A stretch of DNA of 42,750 bases from Criibacterium bergeronii (GCF_001693775.2 NZ_MBEW02000016.1:1-42750), one strand, 5' to 3'; shown: positions 17,687-27,709, numbered from the stretch's first letter. Translations and numbers: made by a program. The notes: generated by a model not told the origin, from the letters alone.

Positions 17687-19366
17687 TTATGTCTCACAAA
17701 TCTGATTTTTTACTTCGCTTTTATAGCTGTACATCCTTTCGTCAGCCAATTTAACTACATTTTCATATCCTGTAGTAGCAAACTCTTTACTGCTTGCAAT
17801 CCCATAGGATACACTTAAACTATAACCCTTTTCGCCATCACGATTGACTTCATCAATAACTCTAAATAACTGTTTAATATTATCATTTATATCTTCAACC
17901 TTGTCAAACTGGGCTACTACTATAAATTCATCTCCGCCATATCTTATTTTTTTACAATAATCGTCACTGAAAGAACTATTAAGACAATTCGCAAAATTAA
18001 CCAGCATTTCATCACCCTTGTCGTGTCCTAAATGGTCATTTACTTCTTTAAGATTATTTAAATCAAACATGACAATATAATAATCAAACCCATTTTTTAT
18101 TAAATCCATTATATATGCAATCCCTGATGTCCTATTACCAAGACCTGTTAATTTATCTATATATGCCAAGCTTTTTAATACCCTTATTTGCATTTCATAT
18201 TTTTCTATTTCATCAAGCTCCAAAAAGTATAAAAATAACGGAATTATTATCATTACCAATACGGCTATTGTGATAAGATTGTCATTTGTTATATCCATAA
18301 TTTCAGTCAAATTAAAATTATGTATTATAATATGTACAACAATTAGTGCAAAACTAATACAGTTGCCAATAAGCAACACATTTTCGTATTTTTTCTGATT
18401 TTTATAGTCTATATATAAAGTATAAAATAACACCAATAAGACGATTAAGGCATAATTTCTAAAAAGCATAATCGTTTTTGATATACAAAGTGTTCCTGAA
18501 AGGTGAAGTGCAGTTGCTCCAATTAATATCAACAAGCTTAATAATTTGACTATATCTATAGCCTTAGTTTTACCCGATTTTTTCTTTATCAATGCAACCA
18601 AGAACAGATACATGACAAAGGTAGCGTAAATCGAAAAATATTCCAAAAAAGATATTATTTCATAATTTCCTGTTATCGCTTGTATTATTCCGCTTGTAGT
18701 ACAATTCCATAGACCTATAAAGAACATAGTTGCAAATGAATATGATAAATGTAAATTATTCTTTTTTGTAATAAGGAATAATACTACATACACTAGATTT
18801 CCAAATGCCCCTAATGAAAACAAGAATATTCCTGAAACTATCCCAAATACGTTATTTATAAGGATTTCATGCCAAATATTATTACTTGAAGTAAATTTAA
18901 AAAAATCTACCCATCTGTAAGACATATCCTCTACAATCCTTTGCTTTATCACTAAATCTGAGGTTTTATCTCCCAAGCTCCTTAGCTTGACTATATGATA
19001 TCCTCTACCTAAGGTCTTACCTTCTCTATATAAATCTTCACCGTAAGAATATATATTTTCCCCTGATAAAAATACATCTATGGTAGAACCGTATGTTCTG
19101 AAAACTAGATTTTCATTATTATCTGACAACTTGAAATCTTTTTTAGTTATAGTCACTACATCTCCAGCCTTTACAGGAGGAACGTTTATTTTGTCTATAT
19201 ACAGATTTTCATAAACCTTGTCATTTATATTCAAATTTACTTTTTCTTCATCCCAATTAATTATACTAGCATCACTATTTTTGAAAATATATACAAATAT
19301 CAGCGATATAGCTAATAATGAAAGAACTGCAAGTATCTTCTCGACATTTCTCTCCAGAATTTCCAT
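17687..19366 (-). CDS. Membrane diguanylate cyclase (7TM-like sensor plus GGDEF)
   Basis: Makes cyclic di-GMP from two GTP. The 559 residues comprise TM1 (about 13-30), an extracytoplasmic beta-rich domain (about 35-165) resembling the 7TMR-DISM sensor type, a cluster of seven or so TM helices (about 170-380), and a C-terminal GGDEF domain (about 395-555). The GGDEF domain has LTGLGNR, the substrate motif FDLNNLKEVNDHLGHDKGDE and an intact RYGGDEF signature. The RxxD inhibitory site normally just before the signature is absent (SDDYCKKI there), so product inhibition may be lost. GGAGG lies 13 bases before ATG 19366, a long spacing. It ends convergent with the anti-sigma gene. Confidence 0.9.
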   Translation of the reverse strand: MEILERNVEKILAVLSLLAISLIFVYIFKNSDASIINWDEEKVNLNINDKVYENLYIDKINVPPVKAGDVVTITKKDFKLSDNNENLVFRTYGSTIDVFLSGENIYSYGEDLYREGKTLGRGYHIVKLRSLGDKTSDLVIKQRIVEDMSYRWVDFFKFTSSNNIWHEILINNVFGIVSGIFLFSLGAFGNLVYVVLFLITKKNNLHLSYSFATMFFIGLWNCTTSGIIQAITGNYEIISFLEYFSIYATFVMYLFLVALIKKKSGKTKAIDIVKLLSLLILIGATALHLSGTLCISKTIMLFRNYALIVLLVLFYTLYIDYKNQKKYENVLLIGNCISFALIVVHIIIHNFNLTEIMDITNDNLITIAVLVMIIIPLFLYFLELDEIEKYEMQIRVLKSLAYIDKLTGLGNRTSGIAYIMDLIKNGFDYYIVMFDLNNLKEVNDHLGHDKGDEMLVNFANCLNSSFSDDYCKKIRYGGDEFIVVAQFDKVEDINDNIKQLFRVIDEVNRDGEKGYSLSVSYGIASSKEFATTGYENVVKLADERMYSYKSEVKNQICET

Positions 19367-19432
19367 TTTTTCTACAATTCCTCCAAAAGCTTTTATTTAG
19401 TCATATTCTTAAAATGATAAATTAAATTTATA

Positions 19433-19468
19433 AATTCTACAACATAATTTTTATTATGTTGTAGAATT
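19433..19468 (-). terminator. Terminator after chemoreceptor 2
   Basis: A 16-base perfect stem AATTCTACAACATAAT (19433-19448), 4-base loop, and complement (19453-19468), located 54 bases past the chemoreceptor 2 stop on the minus strand. T-rich on both sides. Confidence 0.85.
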
Positions 19469-19522
19469 TTTCAATGCTCAAGCTTTCAATACAACATTAA
19501 AATTTCATTTTCAAATTTTTTT

Positions 19523-21661
19523 CTATAGTCTAAATTTAGCAATCTGTTCTTGTAATTCCATTGCCAAATGTGCCAAGTTTTCAGACGCCGAAAGTATATC
19601 ATTTATTGATTGCGTTTGTGATGTAACAGAGGCTGACGCTTGCTCAGTTGTAGCAGCATTTTCCTCAGCTATTGCTGACAGATTTTCTACAACTCCTACT
19701 ATTTTATTTGTTCCGTCTTGTATATTTTTTGATGACGATGTTATCTTTTCTATTATTTCTTCACTAATCTCTACAGCTTGTGCAATTTGGTTAAAGTTAT
19801 CTTGAGTGTCGTCTGCACTTTGGACTTGCTGCTCTACAGTTTTTCCTACCTCTGTCATCGTATCTACTGCACCTTGTGTACCACTTTTTAGCTCTACAAT
19901 AACAGATTTTATCTCTTCTGTAAAACCGGCAGTTTGTTCCGCTAATTTTCTTATTTCTTCGGCTACTACTGCAAAGCCTTTGCCTGCCTCACCGGCTCTT
20001 GCCGCCTCTATAGCAGCATTTAGGGCAAGTAGGTTAGTTTGGTCTGATATGGATTGTATCATTTCACTTGCTGATGTAATTTTATCCGCACTCTTGTTTG
20101 CCTCAACCAATACTACGGTCATATCTTGTGCAGCTTGATTTGCCTTATCTGTTATTTGCATAAGCTGTTTAAGAGACTCTTGACCGTTTTCCTTTTTTAC
20201 ATTTATAGTTTCTACAGCGTCATTTAGTTCAGTAACCATTTTTGCAGTATTTTCTACAACAGCTTGAATATCTTGGATATTTTGTGCTGCATCAGTAGTA
20301 TCGTGAGCTTGGCTTGTTGCTCCTTCAGCAATATTATTTACTGCACTTGACACCTCATTTGAAGAGTCTAATGTGCTTTGTGATGTAGCTGTAAGCTCTT
20401 CACTTGTTGCAGCTAAATTTTGTGCATCATTTGAAATTGTTGATATCAATGTCTTAACATTTTCAGCCATAGACGATGCTGAGGACACTATTTCGCTTAT
20501 CTCGTCTTTATATTTTAGGTAAGGCAGCAGCTGCTGTCTTTCTTCATGCTTACTAAAATCATATTCAGCATATTTCCTCAAGCCACCGGCTAGTAATGTC
20601 AATGGCTTAGAAACCATTTTTTTAATTATAAAATATATTATAAAAGAAATTAAAATTATAACCAATATATTTATTATTATAGTCAACTTCACCATTTCTT
20701 TAGCTCCATCGACAAAATTATCTTTTAAGTCAACTATCGTATATGTCCAAACCTCATCTGTCCCTGCAATTGGTAGAGGTGTTGTCATAAATAACGCATT
20801 TCCTTTGTCAATTTTAATTTCTGCTGTCTGTTCAGAGCCTTTTGAAGTTTTTTCTGCAATCTCCTTTATTTTAGGATTAACACCAAAAGCATCCTTTCCT
20901 ATTAATGCTAAATCCTCAGAGTTTATTACATATTTTCCTGTATTTGAAATTATTTCTATATGTGACATATCTGCTGACATCTGTTTTTCCAAATTGTTTG
21001 CTATTGCTTTTAAATCTATATCTACAGTACAAACACCTATAGTTTTTCCGTTAAAATTTATAGGATAAGAAAGCGTAGTGGCTGTAGTGCCATAAGATGT
21101 CTGATATGGGTCTGTTATAGAGGCTTTGCCTGATGAAATTACCCCCGCATACCAACTGCCACTAAAATCAGGTAGACCTGATGCTTCAACTTTGCCATCT
21201 TTTTTGGTCAAATTTATTCCATATCTGCCTAATTCGCCATCTTTTCCATCAAACACATTTGGTTCAAAGAATGCTCCCAAACCTGATACAAGGTTATCAT
21301 CCACTTCAAAAGTATTAAAAACAAGTTCCTCTAGGTATTTTCTATCACGATTTTCTGCAGGATTTTTCTTCATATATAAATCCGTTGCCATTTGCAAGCC
21401 ACGCACCATTGTATTCGCCTCGCCAAATACCTCTTGTGATTGGCTGGATAGTTTTCTGACTTCTTGTAACCTTACTGTACTTGAAAGTCTTAATTCATGA
21501 TTGTAGTAGGAAATTCCATCGTACACAAGCTTGGCAGATAATATGACTACTAAAGCCACCACAATGTAAGCTACTAGCCTTGTACCAAGGGATTTAATAC
21601 CCCCCCCATTTTTTATTTTTTGAGCCTTACCAGTTTGAAGTCGCTGTGCTGAAACTTTCAT
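19523..21661 (-). CDS. Methyl-accepting chemotaxis protein 2 (dCACHE sensor)
   Basis: Chemoreceptor of 712 residues. An unusually long cytoplasmic N-terminus of about 27 residues (with a GGG run) precedes TM1 (about 28-50). A dCACHE-type sensor (about 55-330) has [20 protein letters not shown] and the second-lobe pattern [19 protein letters not shown], often seen in small-molecule-binding CACHE domains. TM2 is about 330-350, then HAMP and a signalling coiled coil with the intact [20 protein letters not shown] tip. AGGAGG next to ATG 21661 supports the start. It lies on the minus strand behind a large gap and has its own terminator, so it is monocistronic. The tip DNA is nearly the same as in the other receptors. 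Confidence 0.92.
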   Translation of the reverse strand: MKVSAQRLQTGKAQKIKNGGGIKSLGTRLVAYIVVALVVILSAKLVYDGISYYNHELRLSSTVRLQEVRKLSSQSQEVFGEANTMVRGLQMATDLYMKKNPAENRDRKYLEELVFNTFEVDDNLVSGLGAFFEPNVFDGKDGELGRYGINLTKKDGKVEASGLPDFSGSWYAGVISSGKASITDPYQTSYGTTATTLSYPINFNGKTIGVCTVDIDLKAIANNLEKQMSADMSHIEIISNTGKYVINSEDLALIGKDAFGVNPKIKEIAEKTSKGSEQTAEIKIDKGNALFMTTPLPIAGTDEVWTYTIVDLKDNFVDGAKEMVKLTIIINILVIILISFIIYFIIKKMVSKPLTLLAGGLRKYAEYDFSKHEERQQLLPYLKYKDEISEIVSSASSMAENVKTLISTISNDAQNLAATSEELTATSQSTLDSSNEVSSAVNNIAEGATSQAHDTTDAAQNIQDIQAVVENTAKMVTELNDAVETINVKKENGQESLKQLMQITDKANQAAQDMTVVLVEANKSADKITSASEMIQSISDQTNLLALNAAIEAARAGEAGKGFAVVAEEIRKLAEQTAGFTEEIKSVIVELKSGTQGAVDTMTEVGKTVEQQVQSADDTQDNFNQIAQAVEISEEIIEKITSSSKNIQDGTNKIVGVVENLSAIAEENAATTEQASASVTSQTQSINDILSASENLAHLAMELQEQIAKFRL

Positions 21662-21986
21662 ACCTTGCCTCCTAAAATTTTGAACTACTCTTATAAATCT
21701 ATAGAAACAATCAGTCCTTTTTATTTTTTACCGATTGTAGTCTATTTTACAAATTATTTAGCATATTCGTTTTTATGTTTTTTTAATGAATATATTGGTT
21801 TATAGTTTAGTTAAAGATTATATAAATATGTATCTAATATTGTGATTTTTTATAAGCATTTTAAACAGTTGGGTATTTACTTAATTTTTACTTAATTATA
21901 CCATTTTTGTAATCGATTTACAATGTTTATCATTATTTTAAGCAAAATTAACATAGCTAAGTTAAAATATTTAAAAAAAAGAAAGA
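21662..21986. other. Non-coding gap upstream of chemoreceptor 2
   Basis: AT-rich DNA between the chemoreceptor 2 start and the thioesterase terminator. No convincing coding frame, repeat or riboswitch is seen. It must hold the chemoreceptor 2 promoter, but I do not find a clear -35/-10 pair. Confidence 0.4.
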
Positions 21987-22012
21987 CTATAAGAATTTTT
22001 ATATTCTTATAG
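21987..22012 (-). terminator. Terminator after the thioesterase gene
   Basis: CTATAAGAAT (21987-21996) pairs with ATTCTTATAG (22003-22012). Read on the minus strand it is followed by TCTTTCTTTTTTTT. It could also act on + . Confidence 0.75.
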
Positions 22013-22128
22013 CCTTATTTTTTAGGCAACTTATACTAACTTACATAAGAAAATGTAGTATTACACAATAATATGCAGATATTTCACAAAATTTTATCAA
22101 TTTGTTTTCAATAGTAGTTGGTCATCAT

Positions 22129-22611
22129 TTACATATTATCCTTTACGCCTACTGCTACAATTCTTGCTTTTGCTCTGAGTTCTCCTGCTGCCTCCATTTC
22201 CATGTTGACTATTACTTTTCTTTCGCCTATTTCTTCTGGTGTAGCTGTGATTTTTACTGTACCATCAATTGGTACTGGTTTTTTAAAATCTACTTCCAGT
22301 CTTGCTGTGATAAAGCGTCCTATTACTGTATCCTCTGTTAAATCAAGTCCTTTATTTTTATGTGCAAAGTATGCTGCTGATGCTGTACCTGTGCAGTCAA
22401 ATGCCATTGCTATCATGCCGCCAAACAGATTGTTTGGTACTCCTCCGGTGAATTTTTTGTCAGGTACAAATTCACATACGCAGGACTTGCCATCTTCACT
22501 TGGCACTGTGTGCAGGTGTATTCCGTCCTCATTTTTTGGGCCGCAGCCCCAGCAATATTGAAATCTTTCTCCATAAGTTTCTTGGATTACTATATCTTTT
22601 TGTGTACTCAT
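22129..22611 (-). CDS. Hotdog-fold thioesterase (PaaI-like)
   Basis: A 160-residue single hotdog-domain protein. Typical features are CWGCGPKNEDGIHLH near the N-terminus, the core helix GGVPNNLFGGMIAMAFDCTG (the usual H/N-G-G pattern of acyl-CoA thioesterases), and ARLEVDFKKPVPIDGTVKI in the central strand, where PaaI-type proteins read V-F-KPV. It probably hydrolyses an acyl-CoA or acyl-thioester in the cytoplasm; the substrate is not inferable. AAAGGAG eight bases upstream supports ATG 22611. It is monocistronic between two chemoreceptor genes and shows no obvious functional link with them. Confidence 0.85.
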   Translation of the reverse strand: MSTQKDIVIQETYGERFQYCWGCGPKNEDGIHLHTVPSEDGKSCVCEFVPDKKFTGGVPNNLFGGMIAMAFDCTGTASAAYFAHKNKGLDLTEDTVIGRFITARLEVDFKKPVPIDGTVKITATPEEIGERKVIVNMEMEAAGELRAKARIVAVGVKDNM

Positions 22612-22694
22612 TTTTACTCCTTTTGTTTTATGTAATATGATAATTATTGTTTTTCTTAAAAAATATTATACATCATATTTTGTATAATTTAAAT

Positions 22695-22738
22695 AAAAAA
22701 TTGGGGCAAGGAAAATTTTTCTCCTTATCCCAATTTTT
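22695..22738 (-). terminator. Terminator after chemoreceptor 3
   Basis: AAAAAATTGGGGCAAGGA / TCCTTATCCCAATTTTT forms an imperfect 16- to 17-base stem. On the minus strand it ends in a T-run. It lies about 20 bases after the chemoreceptor stop. Confidence 0.75.
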
Positions 22739-22756
22739 ATTTATTGATGATTGTAT

Positions 22757-24466
22757 TTAAAATTTAAATTTATTAATTGTATCTTTGATATCGATTATAT
22801 CGTCATGTAGCACCTGTGTCTGTTGTGATACCATGTGAAGTGAGGCAGACTGCTCTTGTATTGTAGCTGTGGTTTCTTGTGTGCTGGCTGCATTTTCTTC
22901 GGCTATTGCTGATAGATTTTGTACTATGTCTACTATCTCTACTTTTTTATTATCCAACAGGTCTGTTGTTTTTTCTAGGTCTACTACTACGTTTTTTAAA
23001 TCTCCCAAGGAGTTTGATATGTCATTAAACTTATCTTGTGTAGAATATACTTCTGCAGATTGTGCTTTTATTGCCTCGCTCAATATTTTTACTGTATCTA
23101 CGGCTTTTTCTGAACGTTCTTTTAGTGCTGTGATGACTGTATTTATTTCTTGGGCAAAGCCTATGGATTGCTCAGCCAATGTTCTTACGTTGTCTGCTAC
23201 TACTGCAAAGCCTTTGCCTGCCTCTCCTGCTCTTGCTGCCTCTATTGCAGCGTTTAGGGCAAGTAGGTTCGTTTGGTCGGCTATTCCTTGTATCATTTGG
23301 CTGGCTGTTTCTATTTTTTGTGCATATTCATTTGTTTGGGTAACTATTATATTTATCTGTTCGCTGTCTTTGCTGCTTTTTTCTGTTTTTTCAATTAGTT
23401 CGTCTAATATCTTAAAGCCTTCGTCTTTTTTCTTTTCTATTTGTGTTCCTACTTCTCTTAGGTTCTTCATCAGTGTGAAGTCATTTTCTAGGGCTTGTCC
23501 CATTTCATTTACTTTTACTGCTGAGTCCTCTGTATCTCTAGCTTGGTCGGATGCTCCTCTTGCTATTTCTTCTACTACTTTTGATATTTCTTCTGATGAA
23601 TTTGAGCTTTTTTGAATGTTTAGCTTTAGGCTTTCTGAGTTATTTTCTATTTCTAATGCCTTTGAATTAACCTCTGACACTATTTCGTGAACTTTACCGG
23701 TAAACATATTAAAGCTTTGTGCTATTTCTCCGATTTCGTCTTTAGATTTTACTTCTAAGCGTTTTGTCAAATCTCCTTCACTGCCTGCTAAATCGTCCAT
23801 TTGTTTTTTTATTTCGTTTAGGGCGGATACTTTTTTGCCTATAAGTGTAAATGAAGTTGTCAATACTATGACTAATAAAATTATAACTGCATATACAATA
23901 TAGTTAATCGTTGTAGAAAAGGCTGTCGCCTCGGATACTTTTTTAGCTGAATATTCATTTAGCTGTGTAATAAACTGATTTACATATACATCGATTTTTT
24001 CTTTATAAGAGGCATAATTTGTATCAAACATCATTGTGCGTGCCGCATCTATATCGCCCTGCTCAAAGCTTTTCATGGCAATATCTTCGATTTTTGCCAA
24101 ATTTGCGGACTCTTGTGTTGCTTTTTGTAGTGTATCTATAAACTCTTGTGGAGTTTTCATCTCATTTAGTCTTTCTATGCCCTTTTCTCTTCTTTTTGTT
24201 GTATTAACTTCTTCCCAGTAATTGTCGAGGTGCTTTTTATCAGTTGTTATGACGTAAAGTCTTGCCTCATTTGTAAGATAATCTGACGCATCAGCTACGC
24301 TTTGGGCAATTTGGCTAAATTCAAACTGTCTGTCATAGGTTTGCATAACGTTCTTGTTCGCCTTGGTCATTACTGACAGCATTGCTATTAATATAAATAA
24401 AGTTAACACGATAATAACTATAATACCTTTAAGTAAACTCCTAATCTTTATGTCATTTAACTTCAT
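22757..24466 (-). CDS. Methyl-accepting chemotaxis protein 3 (four-helix-bundle sensor)
   Basis: Chemoreceptor of 569 residues with a small sensor: TM1 (about 12-34), a helical extracytoplasmic region (about 35-190) of the 4HB_MCP type, TM2 (about 190-210), a HAMP domain, and a coiled coil with tip [20 protein letters not shown]. This differs from the other three receptors, which carry beta-rich CACHE sensors. I start at ATG 24466 ([12 protein letters not shown]), not the ATG 39 bases upstream, because GGTGGGGGT lies just before 24466 and the extra residues look non-coding. The HAMP region contains [24 protein letters not shown]. It is monocistronic, with its own terminator. Confidence 0.9.
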   Translation of the reverse strand: MKLNDIKIRSLLKGIIVIIVLTLFILIAMLSVMTKANKNVMQTYDRQFEFSQIAQSVADASDYLTNEARLYVITTDKKHLDNYWEEVNTTKRREKGIERLNEMKTPQEFIDTLQKATQESANLAKIEDIAMKSFEQGDIDAARTMMFDTNYASYKEKIDVYVNQFITQLNEYSAKKVSEATAFSTTINYIVYAVIILLVIVLTTSFTLIGKKVSALNEIKKQMDDLAGSEGDLTKRLEVKSKDEIGEIAQSFNMFTGKVHEIVSEVNSKALEIENNSESLKLNIQKSSNSSEEISKVVEEIARGASDQARDTEDSAVKVNEMGQALENDFTLMKNLREVGTQIEKKKDEGFKILDELIEKTEKSSKDSEQINIIVTQTNEYAQKIETASQMIQGIADQTNLLALNAAIEAARAGEAGKGFAVVADNVRTLAEQSIGFAQEINTVITALKERSEKAVDTVKILSEAIKAQSAEVYSTQDKFNDISNSLGDLKNVVVDLEKTTDLLDNKKVEIVDIVQNLSAIAEENAASTQETTATIQEQSASLHMVSQQTQVLHDDIIDIKDTINKFKF

Positions 24467-24583
24467 GTTAATACCCCCACCATTTATAAATATCTTACAA
24501 CTCAATAAAGTTTATCAAATAATAATAAATTATTCAAGATATAATCTTTAATTTATAGGAATTTTATATATTATTTGAAATTT

Positions 24584-24614
24584 TAAAAAATACCTCCTAA
24601 TGCACCGGAGGTAT
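24584..24614 (-). terminator. Terminator after the ABC ATPase gene
   Basis: ATACCTCC (24590-24597) pairs with GGAGGTAT (24607-24614). Read on the minus strand it is followed by six Ts (24584-24589). Confidence 0.8.
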
Positions 24615-24640
24615 CTTAAAATTTAAAATTTTATGTGTAT

Positions 24641-25405
24641 TTAGCCTATCAATCCTTCAATTTTTTGCAAATATATATCGCTTAGCTGTTTTTCTGTAAG
24701 GTTTGCACTTAATTCGTCCAGTACAATTTTGCCTGTGTCAAGCATGATTACTCTGTCAGAATATTTCAGTGCGTCTTTCATATTGTGAGATATCATAATT
24801 GTTGTCAATTTTTTAGTTTTTATGAGTTTTTTTGTCTTTTCCATTATTACTGTTGAGGTCTTTGGGTCAAGTGCGGCTGTATGCTCGTCTAACAATAATA
24901 AATCAGGGTGTTTCATCGTAGCCATGATTAGCGAAAGCGACTGTTTTTGTCCGCCTGATAAAAATTTTACTTTCGTGCCCATTTTATTTTCAAGTCCTAG
25001 GTCTAGCTCTTTTAGTAGCTTTCTATATACATCTAGTTTTCTTAAATCGATTAGTTTTTTTAATGAAAACTTTTCGCCTTTTTTATCTGCCAGTGACATA
25101 TTTTCAAGTATAGTAAGAGATGGACACACTCCAAAATTTGTATCTTGATGTACCTTGCCTATATGCACTGCTCTTTGTTCTTCTCTAAGTCCGCTTATTT
25201 CCTTGCCGTTTATTAGGATTTCTCCGGCGTCCTGAGTAATGCTGCCACCTATAATGTTAAGTAGTGTTGATTTGCCTGAGCCGTTTGTACCAATTAGGGC
25301 TGTGCAAGTGCCTGTTTCGAAATTTAGACTGAAGTCTTCAAATAATCTGACTTCGTTTTCGGTATTTTTATTAAATGCCTTGTAAATATTTTTTATTTCT
25401 AGCAT
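24641..25405 (-). CDS. ABC importer ATP-binding protein (TrpZ/COG1101 type)
   Basis: Energises uptake with the neighbouring permease. Walker A GTNGSGKST, signature LSGGQKQSLSL, Walker B DLLLLDEHTAALDP and the switch His (MISHNM) are all present. The long insert between Walker A and signature, with GKVHQDTNFGVCPSLTILEN, is typical of the COG1101 group that goes with COG2984/COG4120 partners. I start at ATG 25405 (MLEIKNIYKAF): GGAGAAG lies 6 bases before it, and the in-frame codon at 25417 is a TTG inside that site. The gene follows the permease by 31 bases. No binding protein gene precedes the pair. Confidence 0.9.
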   Translation of the reverse strand: MLEIKNIYKAFNKNTENEVRLFEDFSLNFETGTCTALIGTNGSGKSTLLNIIGGSITQDAGEILINGKEISGLREEQRAVHIGKVHQDTNFGVCPSLTILENMSLADKKGEKFSLKKLIDLRKLDVYRKLLKELDLGLENKMGTKVKFLSGGQKQSLSLIMATMKHPDLLLLDEHTAALDPKTSTVIMEKTKKLIKTKKLTTIMISHNMKDALKYSDRVIMLDTGKIVLDELSANLTEKQLSDIYLQKIEGLIG

Positions 25406-25436
25406 TATCTTCTCCAATTTTTAAAATTGCAAATAT

Positions 25437-26309
25437 TTAATTCTTCTCTGATTTTTTGTTTAAAAATTTACTTGATAATTCCGCATTATTATATGCGATA
25501 AAAGCTATGACTATTAAAGCGGTAGTTGCCTTTAGATAATTTGATGGCAAGCCTATAAAAAGTGCTATCCCCCAAATTAATTTATATGCAATCGCCCCGA
25601 TTATAGCTCTAGTCGTACCATTTAAATATTTGCTGTTTTTTAATATTGTATCCCCTATGATTATCGATGCCAGTGCATAGACTATAATCCCTGTACCCAT
25701 GGTAGCATCGGCAAATTTTGAGCTTTGTGCCATAAGTGAGCCTGATAATGCGACAAGCCCGTTTGAAATCATCAGTCCTAGTATCTTATATTTATTTGAA
25801 TTTTGCCCTAGAGTTCTAACTAATTTTTCGTTGTCTCCGGTTGCAACTATTAAATATCCGACTTCTGTTTTAAAAAATATATCCATTAAAATTTTTATTA
25901 CCAAGCAAATTAGAATTAGTAAAAATATTACTTGGAGCTTATTTTCCGGAAATATATTGGCTGTAGAAAACAGTGGTAGGTTTGACTTTCCTCTACCTAT
26001 GGTAGCCAAGTTTATGGAATAAAATATGTTGAGCGTGAGTATACCTGCTAATAGCGGAGTAATTTTCAGTTTTATAAACAAGATAGCTGTAATATATCCT
26101 GCTATCATGCCCCCTAAAAAGGCTACACACATAGCAACAATCGGATTTACCCCAATAGTCACTAGTGCGGCAAAAATAAATGCACCAAAAGGAAAACTGC
26201 CCTCTACTGACATATCCGCAATATCCAAAACTTTAAATGAGATGAATACTCCCATTGCAAGCACGGCATAAATTAGCCCCTGCTCCAACGACCCTAAAAA
26301 TAAGCCCAT
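25437..26309 (-). CDS. ABC importer permease (TrpY/COG4120 type)
   Basis: Integral membrane subunit of 290 residues with about eight hydrophobic segments, family BPD_transp_2. Features include ISFKVLDIADMSVEGSFPFG near the N-terminus, characteristic of the uncharacterised/tryptophan COG4120 permeases, ITPLLAGILTLNIFYSINL, and KILGLMISNGLVALSGSLMAQ, the likely ATPase-coupling region. AGGAG eight bases upstream supports ATG 26309. In most genomes the order is binding protein, permease, ATPase; here the binding protein is missing upstream and an IS630 remnant starts about 140 bases away. The cognate binding protein is probably the one at 15-992. Confidence 0.9.
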   Translation of the reverse strand: MGLFLGSLEQGLIYAVLAMGVFISFKVLDIADMSVEGSFPFGAFIFAALVTIGVNPIVAMCVAFLGGMIAGYITAILFIKLKITPLLAGILTLNIFYSINLATIGRGKSNLPLFSTANIFPENKLQVIFLLILICLVIKILMDIFFKTEVGYLIVATGDNEKLVRTLGQNSNKYKILGLMISNGLVALSGSLMAQSSKFADATMGTGIIVYALASIIIGDTILKNSKYLNGTTRAIIGAIAYKLIWGIALFIGLPSNYLKATTALIVIAFIAYNNAELSSKFLNKKSEKN

Positions 26310-26452
26310 TTAAATCTCCTATCTTCATTTAGTATCACAATCAGCTTTTTTGCAATACCCGTTTAATAAATATTTAAAAAAATCTTTCCAAAAGGAAATT
26401 ATTCCAATTATATAAAAAAAGACTTTTATAGTCAAGCTTTTAGAACAAATTT

Positions 26453-27556
26453 ATACTGGCATACATTAAAATTTATAGTATAATATAAAGTATGAAAAAA
26501 ATATACTAAATAACAGAAAAAGAATATGAGCAAGTAGAAAAATTAAGAAAAACAAATACCAATAAAAAAACAGATAAAAAATTAAGAGTAATACCACTAA
26601 GATATGAAGGATACACAAATGTATAGATAGCAAAAATTACAGAGTATACTCCCAATTATATAGCCACCTTGTTAAAAAAATTTAAAGAAAGAGAAATAAA
26701 ACAGTATTATAAAAGTAATATGAAAGGTGGAAATCACAGATATTTGACACAAGAAAAAGAAATATTGTCAGAATTTGAAAAAATAATGAAAAAAGGACAA
26801 GTAATAGATGCAAAAATATTAAAAATAAAATTTGATGAAGAAATAGGAAAGCAAACACCGGATAATTTTATATATAGACTATTAAAAAGACATGGATATA
26901 GAAAAGTTATGCCAAGAAGCAAGCATCCAAAAAAAGCGAGTAATTAGGATATAAAATCCTCAAAAAAATTAAAAGAATAGCAAAGAAATCAGAAAACGAT
27001 TACCCAAATAAGAAAATACGAATAATGTTTCAAGATGAAGCCGGCTTTGGTAGAATAAATAAACCCAAGTATTGTTGGTGTAGAAAAGGAATAAGACCAC
27101 AAGTACCATGTCATCATATAAGAGAATATAGGTACACATATGGAGTAGTAGAACCAAAAACAGGAGAAAATTTTTTCTTAGTAATGCCAAATTGTAATAC
27201 ATATAATATGAATGTATTCATGCAAGAATTATCAAAAGAATATTAACAAGATATGATACTATTAATATGTGATGGAGCAAGTTGGCACAAATCAAAAGGG
27301 CTAAAAATATCAAAAAACATCAAAATAATACACATACCTCCATATACACCGGAAATAAATCCCATAGAACAGATATGCAAATAAATCCGACAAATGGGAT
27401 TCAAGAATGAAGTATTTAAGACATTAAAAGACGTAATTGATAGATTATGTGAAACAATAAATCAACTTACAAAAGATATGGTAAAAAGTATTACATTAAG
27501 AAATTGGATACGTGAGATATAAAATATATGCTACAATATTTAACGTACTTTAGTAT
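26453..27556 (+). mobile_element. IS630-family insertion sequence, copy 1 (inactive)
   Basis: An element of about 1.1 kb. Its left end (ATACTGGCATACATTAAA) and the reverse complement of its right end (ATACTAAAGTACGTTAAA) form imperfect terminal inverted repeats of about 30 bases. The right end abuts TA, the target used by the IS630/Tc1 superfamily; the left flank now reads TT. It carries a broken transposase. A second, internally deleted copy in the same orientation lies at 30121-30507. Confidence 0.85.
26492..27522 (+). pseudogene. IS630-type DDE transposase, multiply broken
   Basis: Translating across frames recovers a full transposase: N-terminal helix-turn-helix region, then catalytic Asp in MFQDEAGFGRINKPKYCW, second Asp in LLICDGASWHKSKG, and Glu in PPYTPEINPIEQI. 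It is interrupted by in-frame stops after MKKIY (26507), after TNV (near 26623), after KKASN (26947), a frameshift before 27025, TAA at 27244, and TAA inside the motif after EQI (near 27382), where Trp and Gln are expected but TGC and TAA are found. The largest open pieces are 26669-26947 and 27025-27246. No functional transposase can be made. Confidence 0.88.
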
Positions 27557-27574
27557 TAGAATAAAAACGCTACC

Positions 27575-27647
27575 TTTGAGTTGTTCACATCGGAGCACTT
27601 TTTGCCTATGACGAGCACTGGCAATCTCCTTTGTCGAACAACTCAAA
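27575..27647 (-). terminator. Nested-hairpin structured element after chemoreceptor 4
   Basis: A 12-base perfect outer stem TTTGAGTTGTTC (27575-27586) / GAACAACTCAAA (27636-27647) encloses GGAG/CTCC and TTGCC/GGCAA helices. It lies 63 bases beyond the chemoreceptor 4 stop on the minus strand and is followed there by a TTTTT tract (27562-27566), so it may terminate that gene. Read on the minus strand, its first about 25 inner bases align with the element at 17515-17597 read on +. Confidence 0.6.
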
Positions 27648-27709
27648 CTCATTTTTTATAAACTTGCATTCTGATTTAACACAGGTGTTGATATAAACAG
27701 GTTTTAGTG

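Noticed and set aside
22118-22561. 147-codon open frame on + opposite the thioesterase
   Set aside because: The minus-strand frame has a clear hotdog-domain sequence, RBS and terminator; the + frame is its shadow.
26325-26460. Open frame on the minus strand directly before the ABC permease, ending NGYCKKADCDTK
   Set aside because: About 40 codons from AT-rich DNA with no start, and no resemblance to the C-terminus of a binding protein. Probably chance; it does not show a lost SBP.
26492-27522. Recoded stops (TAA/TAG read as Gln) in the transposase
   Set aside because: Some stops replace other residues (GAA in copy 2), there is also a frameshift, and all housekeeping genes use normal stops. 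Simple decay explains it.
27575-27647. CRISPR repeat or tracr-like RNA
   Set aside because: Only one copy with no spacer array, and no cas gene anywhere in the window.
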